From contig CAYOLG010000024.1 in the NCBI GenBank assembly GCA_964404745.1, positions 1 through 64,000 of the forward strand: 64,000 nucleotides of DNA. Direction: 5' to 3'. The notes under the pieces are model-generated. The model did no database searches, was not told where the DNA came from, and saw nothing but the letters and a program-made list of their open reading frames with translations. Origin of the DNA: Pelagisphaera sp964404745. GTDB taxonomy: Bacteria > Verrucomicrobiota > Verrucomicrobiia > Opitutales > Opitutaceae. The position numbers were made by a program, and so were the translations under genes. Of this stretch, positions 51,954 through 60,016 are shown one piece after another; position 1 is the first letter of the stretch; every line of letters begins with the position of its first letter.

Positions 51954-53192
51954 ATGCGCCAAAGCTCTACTACATCCTTCGAAGACAGCCTCGCTGCTAG
52001 CCAAGAATCTTCGTTTCTCGGATATCCAGTGCCCCAAGAATTGATTTCGACCGCGGACACGGACCAAGAAGCTGAGCTCTCGCCGAAACGATCCGAATTT
52101 AAATCGACAGCCTCAACGCCATCGAAACATGGGAAATCGCGTCCTGCTGGTTCGCTTTTCATCGGTCTCGACCTCGGGACGAGTCGCACTTGCGTTCAGG
52201 TCGTCTCTAAAGAGAATGATAGCCCTGATTACGTCGAGGAAATTCCTACTGTGGTCGGGTACCCAAGGGAAGGTATTCTTCCTGGAGTTCTTCCTGAAAA
52301 CCGAACCGCGTTTTTCGGCGAAGAAGCGCTGAACCACAAACTCCACTTAAACTTGGTCTACCCGCTACAAAGCGGAGCGATAACGAATCTGGATGCCACC
52401 AGAGACTTTCTCGGCCACGTAAAAGAGCAAATCGGAGCCCACGAAGACGCAGAACTCAGAGCGGTTATCGGCATACCATCGAAAGCCGGAGAAAAAGCTC
52501 GGGAGAACCTCCGATTGGCCGCCACGCGAATTTTTGACCGATTGATTCTCATTCCAGAGCCGTTCTTGGCCGCTCTCGGATCGCGTCACGCGACGGATAA
52601 TATCGATGCCATCGCAAATTCACTATTCGTCGACATAGGAGCTGGCTCGACGGATATCTGCCTAATTCAAGGCTGCTATCCTTCCGACGAAGACCAACTG
52701 TCCCTCAATTTCGCAGGCGACCAAGTCGACGAGATTATCCGGGAATCAATCTTAACCCAATATCCCGATTGCGGAATTTCAATTCCCAGGTGCCGAGACA
52801 TCAAAGAACGTAACTCGTTCGTAGGCGAAGCTCACGGCCCCGTTTCGGCTCCCGTAATGGTTCGCGGAAAACTCAAGAGTCTCGAGGTATCAGAAGCGAT
52901 CGAGCGCGGCTGCAATGAGTTGCTTCAAAACGTCTTTCAAGGATTGGAACTCCTTATCGAGCGGGCGGACCCAGAAAGCTTTCCGGGTCTTCTCCAGAAC
53001 ATCGTCATTACGGGAGGCGGCAGCCGCATACCGGGATTTGCCTCCAGCCTCCAAAGTCTTCTCAAGGAGGCCGGTTTCGACGGGTGCCGAGTCAACGAAG
53101 CGGGCAGTTCCTACAAGTGCTTGGTCTCCCTGGGAGCATCCATCGCCGCCCAACATGCCGAGGAGCGACAATGGCAGAATCTTTTAGGTTAG
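51954..53192 (+). CDS. MamK-like bacterial actin
   Basis: A 412-residue actin/Hsp70-fold ATPase. A low-complexity N-terminal extension of about 65 residues precedes the phosphate-1 loop FIGLDLGTSRTCVQVV. Then come VVGYPREGILPGVL and YPLQSGAITNLDATRDFL, phosphate-2 VDIGAGSTDICLIQG (about 222), VDEIIRESILTQYPD, and the adenosine motif NIVITGGGSRIPGFASSL (about 350). VVGYP, YPLQ-G, VDIGAG-TDIC and QNIV--GGGSRI are shared with MamK, the magnetosome-aligning actin, as I remember that sequence. No other magnetosome genes are here, so it is probably a MamK-type filament with another role. Confidence 0.86.
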   Translation: MRQSSTTSFEDSLAASQESSFLGYPVPQELISTADTDQEAELSPKRSEFKSTASTPSKHGKSRPAGSLFIGLDLGTSRTCVQVVSKENDSPDYVEEIPTVVGYPREGILPGVLPENRTAFFGEEALNHKLHLNLVYPLQSGAITNLDATRDFLGHVKEQIGAHEDAELRAVIGIPSKAGEKARENLRLAATRIFDRLILIPEPFLAALGSRHATDNIDAIANSLFVDIGAGSTDICLIQGCYPSDEDQLSLNFAGDQVDEIIRESILTQYPDCGISIPRCRDIKERNSFVGEAHGPVSAPVMVRGKLKSLEVSEAIERGCNELLQNVFQGLELLIERADPESFPGLLQNIVITGGGSRIPGFASSLQSLLKEAGFDGCRVNEAGSSYKCLVSLGASIAAQHAEERQWQNLLG

Positions 53193-53529
53193 TGCAGTTA
53201 CAGGTGATATTGGCCTAGGGGCAGGTTTGTAAGTGCAAGCGCTTTGTGGTGCAGGAATAGGATGGCGGGCTCCGCTTCTATCGGGGTCCGTCTTTCTGTT
53301 TTCGGCCGCCCCAGGCATTTATTGGCATCAGCCATTGGATTATTCATTCTGGCGGATGGCTTTGGGTAGCGGGGCGACCTCCGAACACCCGCCTTCAAAG
53401 GCCGTACAAGCGATTCGCCCTAAGACATTTGCGGCAGGAGCCTCCATTCGAGTGATTTCTCTAGGATTTGCTACTTAAGAAAAATACTCCGCGACCGTAG
53501 TTCTAGGGAACAACACGAAGTTGAAGTAT
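53193..53529. other. 337-base gap between the actin and response-regulator genes
   Basis: No gene, repeat or terminator was recognised. An 81-codon frame (53233-53478) is GC-skewed and without domain or ribosome-binding site. It probably carries the response-regulator promoter. Confidence 0.4.
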
Positions 53530-54168
53530 ATGAAAAGCGTCGTAATTATAGAAGATCAAACTGCAATCAGGGAGATGGTTTCCGAATTCATTTCGGTTCT
53601 ACCAGGCTATGAGATTGTTGGTTCCTTCGGCAACGGCGAGGAAGGTCTGCAGGGATGCATCAAACTAAAGCCGGACACCGTCATTCTTGATATCGGTCTC
53701 CCTAAACTCAGCGGCACCGAGGTTCTTCGTGGACTGACGTTGCATGTGCCTGGTGTAAAGGTGCTAATTTTCTCCGGAAAAGCTAGCTCTGCCAACATCC
53801 GGGAACTCCTATCCGCAGGAGCTCAGGGATACGTCGACAAGATGGACGGTTTTGACGAATTCAAAAAAGCGCTAGACATCATTTCCGGGGGCGGAACCTT
53901 TATCGGCCCCAAAATGGCTAGCATCATGCGCTCCTTGATTCTCAATCCTGATTCCAGCTCTAGCGAGATTCCCCTCTCCGATCGCGAAAAGCAGATCCTG
54001 CAACTCGTCGCCGAAAGCTACTCAACGAAAGAGATCGCAGCTCGTCTCAGCATATCCGTCCGTACGGTGGACAACCACCGGACGAATATTATGAGAAAGC
54101 TCAATCTCCACGATGTCGCCGGGCTGACGCGCTACGCGATAAAGAACGAGCTTATTTCGCTGGCTTAA
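53530..54168 (+). CDS. NarL/FixJ-type response regulator (REC + LuxR HTH)
   Basis: A 212-residue transcription factor with a receiver domain (SVVIIEDQTAIREMVSEFIS, phosphoacceptor Asp in TVILDIGLPKLSGTEVL) and a LuxR-type helix-turn-helix (LSDREKQILQLVAESYSTKE then ISVRTVDNHRTNIMRKLNL). The start is ATG 53530; a TTG three codons earlier is less likely. The neighbouring hybrid kinase at 54326 is a plausible partner, 157 bases downstream on the same strand. Confidence 0.9.
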   Translation: MKSVVIIEDQTAIREMVSEFISVLPGYEIVGSFGNGEEGLQGCIKLKPDTVILDIGLPKLSGTEVLRGLTLHVPGVKVLIFSGKASSANIRELLSAGAQGYVDKMDGFDEFKKALDIISGGGTFIGPKMASIMRSLILNPDSSSSEIPLSDREKQILQLVAESYSTKEIAARLSISVRTVDNHRTNIMRKLNLHDVAGLTRYAIKNELISLA

Positions 54169-54325
54169 CCTGCGAATTCTTTTCCAGCAGAATCACAGCC
54201 AATCTTTACTATCTCGATCCCATCGGTTTCCAGATGGGCATTTACCAGGAAACCACGGATCGAGGATTTCTCCTCCCGCGATTTCGGGCCGAAACGGCTC
54301 AGCCCGCGCAACAATCAGTAAAACC

Positions 54326-56677
54326 ATGGATGCTAAACAACCAAAGACCTCTGGCGAATCACAGTCGGCGGGAGGCAGCACGCCAGTAAATTTCTTGCCA
54401 GGACACCGTCGCTTTTCGAGCGATTCAAAGCCCTCTTCCACGCGTTACAACCAAAGTCAACAGTCCTCGCCTAGTCCTCAATCTACCCTGCCTCATCTGA
54501 ATTGGGACCTCTTTCAAGATTTCAGTCTGTCGAGCGAAAATACGGCTTATACGCTCCACGACGGGTTCGGCCGTTTCCTCGATGCGACAGGAGAATCCAA
54601 AACGATCTGGAATCAGCCAAACGGAGAACTGCCAAAAGAGAGTATATTCGATCTCGTCGAGGATCCCAAAGCATTCAAAGCTTGGTTCAGCCGACTGGAA
54701 CTTCCTCGAAAACAAGACGAAACCAAGATAAGAACCGTTCGGCAAAACGGATCCTCAAAACAAATCTACCTCAAACGCATACCGCTTTTTGTAGGCATCC
54801 ACCCCGAACAGACGCGCATCGTCTTGAAAGCGGTCGTTTCGTCAGACCCTAACTCGAAAGCGGGTTCGACTGAGATTGATAGGGTTCTGCGATTCAGCTG
54901 CTCGTTCCACGGAAACTTGGACAGCGCCAATGATGCGTTCATCGCCACGCTCGGACTAGACAAGAGCAAGTTGAGATCCTCCAACATTATCGATAGCGTC
55001 CATCCCGACGACGCAGACCGTTTTTCCGAATATCTCACCAAGCGAAAGCCTGGCGAAGAAATAGCCATCCTGCAAATCCGATTCAAGATCGGAGACAGAC
55101 TCGAACGCAGTCTACTTCTACACCCGCAACCATCGACTGAAGGACACGTTTTTAGAGCAGTCGATATAACCTTCCCTAAATCCGGAGTTGGGTCAATAGT
55201 GGACCGTTTGAACAACGGTTTGCCCGGGCGCTCGATCGCCGTCTTGGAGAAATCTAAGCTAGTCGACTCTAATTTGCTCTTCGAAACGGAAACGGGTTTT
55301 GAGCCGGGCACGTTCAGCGAATCTCCGCTTTCGGAACTCCAAGGGGAAGCCACTGACAAGGATGCCGCTGACCTGCTCGCATCGGCACTGGAAAAGAGAA
55401 CAGAATGCCATCGAGAAATCTTTCTGTATCGAAAATCTAATGATGGTTTCTGGGCGAAAGCGACCGTCCTGCCTTTGCGCGACGAAGAAGGGGCTTTCCG
55501 AGGTTCGGCCCTCGCTCTGGAAAACATTAGCCGGGAACGCGAAGCCGAAGGCCTCGCCGTGCGGCAAGAAACCCTACGCTCATTGGGCCAAATGGCCAGC
55601 GGCATCGCTCACGACTTTAACAATCTGCTCGCCCCCATTCTTGGCTTTTCCGAACTCCTCTTGAAGATGCCAGAGGACGGGCGAGACAACGAGAAATTGG
55701 TGTCTTTTCTGGAAAAGATCAAAGTAGCGGCCCAAGACGGAGCAGCGGTTGTTAATCGATTGCGAGAATTCTACCGCTCCCAAGACGATGAGATGGAGGC
55801 TGCCGTCGACATCGATCCCCATTCCTTGGCCCAACAAGTGAAAGACCTTACTCAGCATAGATGGAAAAGCCAAGCTGAGGCGAGAGGGGTGGATATCGAC
55901 TTCCACGCCGATGTAACGACTCGCCATTGTCTGCACGGCAATGAATCAGAGATTCGGCAAGCTCTTTCCAATCTCGTTTTGAATGCCGCCGACGCAATCG
56001 AGAGCGATGGTTCAATAATCCTTACCATAGAAGATTTTCAAAAAAGTATACGTATTCTTATATCAGATACAGGCAAGGGTATGTCTGAAGAAGAGATTCT
56101 CAAATGCCAAGACCTTTATTACTCTACCAAAGGAAAATCCGGCACTGGGCTTGGGCTCTCAATAGTATCAAATATTGTCAAGCGCCATGGCGGGGAATTC
56201 CGGATCGAATCCGAGAAAGGTGTTGGATCCACGGTTAGCATAATTCTTCCAGCCAAGGAGACTGCACGTCCAGAAATAGCGCTTTCGACTTGCGAGATGA
56301 AACTGCGTCCATTGCGAGTGATGCTCGTTGATGACGAGGCGGTTCTTCTGGATGTAATCTCCGAATTGCTAGGCAACGGTGGCCACGAGGTTGACAACTT
56401 CGAGTCCGGAGAGGACGCCGTTAAAGCGTTCGCTTCCAAACCCTACGATCTTGTCATAACCGATCGCGCCATGCCCAACATGACAGGCGGCGCCCTAGCT
56501 GAGAAAATCAAAGCCCTAAGTCCAAAAACGCCAATCGTCATGGTGACTGGATTTAGCGACATGATCAACTCCTCGGAGGGCAACCCCGAGAACGTCGATC
56601 TCGTTCTGGCGAAACCGGTCCCCCTCAATACGCTAAACCAGCGAATTTACGAACTCGTTGACCAACAACGAAACTAA
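54326..56677 (+). CDS. Hybrid histidine kinase (PAS-like sensor, HisKA, HATPase, REC)
   Basis: A 783-residue soluble kinase with no membrane segments. An N-terminal Pro/Ser-rich region and PAS-like modules (NTAYTLHDGFGRFLDATGES; DANDAFIATLGLDKSKL-like; FWAKATVLPLRDEEGAFRG) lead to the phosphoacceptor helix LGQMASGIAHDFNNLLAPIL. The ATPase has LVLNAADAIESDGS, DTGKGMSEEE and GTGLGLSIVSNIVKRHGG. A C-terminal receiver carries LVITDRAMPNMTGG. Dim similarity of the first part means the ligand is unknown. This PAS-HisKA-HATPase-REC layout is common in phosphorelays. Confidence 0.9.
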   Translation: MDAKQPKTSGESQSAGGSTPVNFLPGHRRFSSDSKPSSTRYNQSQQSSPSPQSTLPHLNWDLFQDFSLSSENTAYTLHDGFGRFLDATGESKTIWNQPNGELPKESIFDLVEDPKAFKAWFSRLELPRKQDETKIRTVRQNGSSKQIYLKRIPLFVGIHPEQTRIVLKAVVSSDPNSKAGSTEIDRVLRFSCSFHGNLDSANDAFIATLGLDKSKLRSSNIIDSVHPDDADRFSEYLTKRKPGEEIAILQIRFKIGDRLERSLLLHPQPSTEGHVFRAVDITFPKSGVGSIVDRLNNGLPGRSIAVLEKSKLVDSNLLFETETGFEPGTFSESPLSELQGEATDKDAADLLASALEKRTECHREIFLYRKSNDGFWAKATVLPLRDEEGAFRGSALALENISREREAEGLAVRQETLRSLGQMASGIAHDFNNLLAPILGFSELLLKMPEDGRDNEKLVSFLEKIKVAAQDGAAVVNRLREFYRSQDDEMEAAVDIDPHSLAQQVKDLTQHRWKSQAEARGVDIDFHADVTTRHCLHGNESEIRQALSNLVLNAADAIESDGSIILTIEDFQKSIRILISDTGKGMSEEEILKCQDLYYSTKGKSGTGLGLSIVSNIVKRHGGEFRIESEKGVGSTVSIILPAKETARPEIALSTCEMKLRPLRVMLVDDEAVLLDVISELLGNGGHEVDNFESGEDAVKAFASKPYDLVITDRAMPNMTGGALAEKIKALSPKTPIVMVTGFSDMINSSEGNPENVDLVLAKPVPLNTLNQRIYELVDQQRN

Positions 56678-56792
56678 GGGCGTTCTTTTAGAGAGGCTCT
56701 AATTACAGCCGGACTACTTTGGAGTAGCGACCGATCACCGAGCGGTCACACGCTAGAATCGAAACCACCTCGGGCCTATCTGAATTGTCCTC

Positions 56793-57722
56793 CTAAAGAA
56801 AATACCCTCGCTGCTTATCGCTGATCGGCAATTCGCATCGCTCCATCACTTTCAATAGGTCTTCCCAAGCAGCCCTCTTATCTCGTTTGCTGTCGTTGCG
56901 AAGAAGATACGACGGGTGGTAGGTTGGGATCATAGGCGTATTAGTGAACTCATGCCAAACGCCCTTTACTTCACTCAAGCTCCGAAACGAACCGTAACCC
57001 AGCAGCCCTTTGGCAGCAGTGGCCCCAAGGGCGACGATTATTTTTGGTTTCACGATCTCGATCTGCCCTACTAAGTAAGGCAGACAGAAATCCATCTCTT
57101 CGCGCGTTGGTGGACGATTGCCGACACGCGTGGGGAGACTCGGACGCCAATTCATGATATTTCCTATATAAACCTGCTCGCGTTCCAAGCCCATCGCTTT
57201 GATCATCTTGTTGAGCAATTGGCCCGCCTTGCCCACAAATGGCTCGCCTTGCTCCTCCTCATCGCCACCCGGCGCTTCACCACAGAAGAATATATCCGCG
57301 TCCAAATTGCCCACGCCAAAAACGGTCTTAAACCCATTACGCGTGTTCTTCTGGCAAATCGGGCAATTCAAAACGATTTCCTTGAGAGCTTCCCAGCGTT
57401 TTACCTTGTCCCCTTCCGGAAGCGTAAAGGTGGGGGCCTTACCCATTTTCGAGTCGCCAGAGGTTGACTGGTTCGACTTTCCGGCAACATCTTCCTTTAG
57501 CAAGCGATTGAACTCCTCAGGGGAAGCCGACCGAATCCCGTCGGGAATTTGCGCGGCGATCGCTGTATTTGAAGCAGGATTGAAATCCGCCTTCCCACCT
57601 TTATTTTCAGAGACAGACTTCTTTAGCAGTTGTACCGTTTCTTTAGATACGTTTACGTGTTCCACGCCTTCATCACGCAATCGTTTTAGCTCTTCAACTA
57701 TAGCTTCCAACTCCGACTTCAT
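56793..57722 (-). CDS. udg: Family-4-type uracil-DNA glycosylase
   Basis: A 309-residue glycosylase. A charged N-terminal extension of about 110 residues precedes the family-4 core with GEAPGGDEEEQGEPFVG (uracil-recognition loop), NRPPTREEMDFCLPYL and a C-terminal PTYHPSYLLR with the active-site His. Iron-sulfur cysteines are C120, C123 and C213. The position usually filled by the third Cys (K-C-R-P) is Trp192 (MNWRPSLP), a change also known in other family branches. It removes uracil from DNA. It is 3 bases after ribE and co-transcribed. Confidence 0.86.
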   Translation of the reverse strand: MKSELEAIVEELKRLRDEGVEHVNVSKETVQLLKKSVSENKGGKADFNPASNTAIAAQIPDGIRSASPEEFNRLLKEDVAGKSNQSTSGDSKMGKAPTFTLPEGDKVKRWEALKEIVLNCPICQKNTRNGFKTVFGVGNLDADIFFCGEAPGGDEEEQGEPFVGKAGQLLNKMIKAMGLEREQVYIGNIMNWRPSLPTRVGNRPPTREEMDFCLPYLVGQIEIVKPKIIVALGATAAKGLLGYGSFRSLSEVKGVWHEFTNTPMIPTYHPSYLLRNDSKRDKRAAWEDLLKVMERCELPISDKQRGYFL

Positions 57723-57725
57723 CGT

Positions 57726-58322
57726 TTATCGATCTTGGCTTAAAAGGATCTTTTCTGCGTATTTCGCCAGCAAATCGAATTCGAGATTTACGGCATCGCC
57801 TTTTTTTCGATCCCCGAGATTCGTCATCTCCAAGGTGTGAGGAATGAGCCATATGCTGATCACCCTATCAACCACTTCAGCGATCGTCAGGGATATCCCG
57901 TCGACCGCTATGCACCCTTTATAAACCAGGTATTTCCTGAAAGGCTTCGGCGCCTCGATTCTGAGCAGCACATCCCGCCCTTTGTGCCGGATTTCCTCTA
58001 TCTTGCCAACGCAATCGACATGGCCCGTGACGAAATGTCCGCCCAACCTTCCATCGTGTCGCAGACTGCGCTCCAGATTAACTTTCGATCCCAGGTCGAC
58101 GTCTTTCAAATTCGTAACGAGCCGCGTCTCTTCTAGCACATCAAAAACCAATGTATGCTCGCTTTTCTCGGTAACCGACAAGCAACAGCCATTAACGGCA
58201 ATACTATCGCCTATCTTGAGGTCTTCGGAAACCAGTATTCCCCTCAGTTTCAAGCGCCAGCTTTCTGGCTGCACGTGAAAACTCAATACCTCGCCAGTTT
58301 CTTCGACTAGTCCCGTAAACAT
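57726..58322 (-). CDS. ribE: Riboflavin synthase alpha subunit
   Basis: A 198-residue enzyme dismutating two 6,7-dimethyl-8-ribityllumazines to riboflavin. It has two Lum-binding barrels: MFTGLVEETGEVLSF with SIAVNGCCLSVTE, and GHFVTGHVDCVGKIEE with IAVDGISLTIAEV. These are the classic duplicate motifs. No FMN riboswitch is seen upstream. The other rib genes are elsewhere. It lies 3 bases upstream of the glycosylase gene. Confidence 0.95.
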   Translation of the reverse strand: MFTGLVEETGEVLSFHVQPESWRLKLRGILVSEDLKIGDSIAVNGCCLSVTEKSEHTLVFDVLEETRLVTNLKDVDLGSKVNLERSLRHDGRLGGHFVTGHVDCVGKIEEIRHKGRDVLLRIEAPKPFRKYLVYKGCIAVDGISLTIAEVVDRVISIWLIPHTLEMTNLGDRKKGDAVNLEFDLLAKYAEKILLSQDR

Positions 58323-58404
58323 TTACCGCCTACTATTTCCTTTCCGCCAGATTGCGCAATGGATTTTCCCGAAAGGCGACCATCCTTTGGAAATAAACAA
58401 TCCC

Positions 58405-58422
58405 GACGCAAGCCGAGCGAGC
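58405..58422. repeat. Copy of an 18-base repeat also found at 12269
   Basis: GACGCAAGCCGAGCGAGC differs at one position from 12269-12286. It lies in the short gap between ribE and a terminator, without the paired stem seen in the first copy, so it is perhaps a solo fragment. Confidence 0.5.
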
Positions 58423-58429
58423 CTCTCAA

Positions 58430-58465
58430 ATAAAAAGCTGGGCTCCGACTCACCGGGGCCCAGCT
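58430..58465 (-). terminator. Intrinsic terminator after the Gfo/Idh/MocA gene
   Basis: On the minus strand the arms AGCTGGGCCCC (58465-58455) and GGAGCCCAGCT (58446-58436) form an 11-pair stem with one G-T wobble and an 8-base loop, followed by TTTTTATTT. It lies 26 bases beyond the stop at 58491, in the right place and direction to end that transcript. It is the clearest terminator in the window. Confidence 0.85.
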
Positions 58466-58490
58466 GAAAATCCATCCTGAAATAGGGACG

Positions 58491-59933
58491 CTAAACCTTG
58501 GCGGGCACCTCGTACTCTTTACGGTACTTGCGCTTGAGATGCTTATTGGCTTGGCGATGTCCGTTGCCGCCTACAAATCGCTCAGCATCAGCATCGAATT
58601 TCAGTTCATTGCCCACTTTCCAAAGCTCTTTGGACTGGTCGACACTCCATTCTTCCAGTTGAGCATGGAAGCGGCCGTGGGCTTCTTCTAACAAGGCGTC
58701 TTGAGTTGCGAATTTCGCGGTAGCCTCGCCATCGGCCTCTTCGCCTTCGATGTAGGAAATATTTCCCAGATGGGCTAAACAGCTCGACTTATAGGCACTT
58801 TCCAGATGGGACGCTACGTCCGCTTCCTTCCGGCTATTCACCGCTCTAATGAAGGCAGGGAAATGATCGAATCCGCCATCGCCCTTGAACGCTTTAAGCT
58901 TCTTCCCATCGTTATCGTAAACGATCCCGCCGCCACGACCGCCGCGGAATTCGCCTCCCTCGCAAGAGACAATGACTCCCACGCGGCTTCCTTTGAAATT
59001 TGGAGCGCTATTCAATTCCGGTTTAACCCAAAGGTTTCTCACTTCGAAGATGGCTGGAACGCCACCCCAATCGAAGGTTGTGATACCCATATTAGGAGTA
59101 TTTCCGGCATCATTCCAACCGAACCTGCCTCCGAAGGATTGAACCTGCACCGGATGATCGGGATCGCCCAAAACCCACCGCATTAAGTCTAGCTCGTGCG
59201 GGCCCTGGTTACCCAAGTCCCCATTGCCGGTGTTGAAGTCCCAGTGCCAATCGTAATGCAATCTCGGGCGATAAAGGTCCTGGTGTTCGGCCGGCCCGAG
59301 CCACATATCGTAATCCACGGATTCAGGCGGCACCAACGGGCTGTCGATCTTCCCTATGCTTTCGCGATTTCGGTAGCACAATCCGCGAACCAATTTAATC
59401 TCCCCTATGTTGCCCGCGTGGATCCAAGGAAAGGCCTCGTTCAATCCCACATCAGACCGGTTCTGGAATCCAGCTTGCACGATTCTGCCGTACTGCTGGG
59501 CAGCTTTAACCATTTGCCGGCCTTCCCAAACCGAGTGGCAAACCGGCTTTTCGACGTAGACGTCCTTCCCTGCCTGGCATCCCCAAATGGTCTGCAAAGC
59601 GTGCCAATGATTTGGCGTGGTCAACACCACAGCATCAACGTCATTTCGTTCAAGCAGCTTCCTGTAGTCGGTCTCTTGACTAACAGTGACGCCGTAATCT
59701 TTATCGACGTCTGCAGCCCGTTCCGCCAAGACATCCGTGTCCACGTCGCACAAAGCTACAAGGCGAGCCCCCTCGGTTCGAAAGACGTCTTTAATCAGGC
59801 TTTTGCCTCGCCCGCGAAGACCGACTACAGCAATGCGTATGTCTCCATTGGCCGCTTTGGCCCAACTGGGGATGATGGCGAAGGCGCTCGTAGCCAGCGC
59901 AGAGGCTTTAATGAATTTCCGGCGAGATAACAT
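58491..59933 (-). CDS. Tat-exported Gfo/Idh/MocA-family oxidoreductase
   Basis: A 480-residue NAD(P)-dependent oxidoreductase. The N-terminus LSRRKFIKASALATSAFAII is a twin-arginine signal. The Rossmann motif is IAVVGLRGRGKSLIKDVF, and VVLTTPNHWHALQTIWGC and DVYVEKPVCHSVWEG carry the family's EKP lysine. GPHELDLMRWVLGDPDHP is a second conserved block. Periplasmic members abundant in Planctomycetota/Verrucomicrobiota act on sugars or cleave glycosides via oxidation. Substrate is unknown, but export and the nearby sulfatase genes fit polysaccharide use. A terminator lies 26 bases beyond the stop. Confidence 0.92.
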   Translation of the reverse strand: MLSRRKFIKASALATSAFAIIPSWAKAANGDIRIAVVGLRGRGKSLIKDVFRTEGARLVALCDVDTDVLAERAADVDKDYGVTVSQETDYRKLLERNDVDAVVLTTPNHWHALQTIWGCQAGKDVYVEKPVCHSVWEGRQMVKAAQQYGRIVQAGFQNRSDVGLNEAFPWIHAGNIGEIKLVRGLCYRNRESIGKIDSPLVPPESVDYDMWLGPAEHQDLYRPRLHYDWHWDFNTGNGDLGNQGPHELDLMRWVLGDPDHPVQVQSFGGRFGWNDAGNTPNMGITTFDWGGVPAIFEVRNLWVKPELNSAPNFKGSRVGVIVSCEGGEFRGGRGGGIVYDNDGKKLKAFKGDGGFDHFPAFIRAVNSRKEADVASHLESAYKSSCLAHLGNISYIEGEEADGEATAKFATQDALLEEAHGRFHAQLEEWSVDQSKELWKVGNELKFDADAERFVGGNGHRQANKHLKRKYRKEYEVPAKV

Positions 59934-60016
59934 ATGTTTTCAGGGTTAAATTTGTGTGGGTTCAAACATAGACGGCGTTTGCTGGCAATCGAAATCAGAG
60001 GCTCGGCCGAGAGCCG

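Noticed and set aside
51954..53192. Magnetosome island
   Set aside because: Only the MamK-like gene resembles a mam gene; none of mamA, B, E, I, M, O, P or Q is present.
58323..58436. Possible FMN riboswitch before ribE
   Set aside because: None of the conserved FMN aptamer segments can be found in the gap upstream of ribE.
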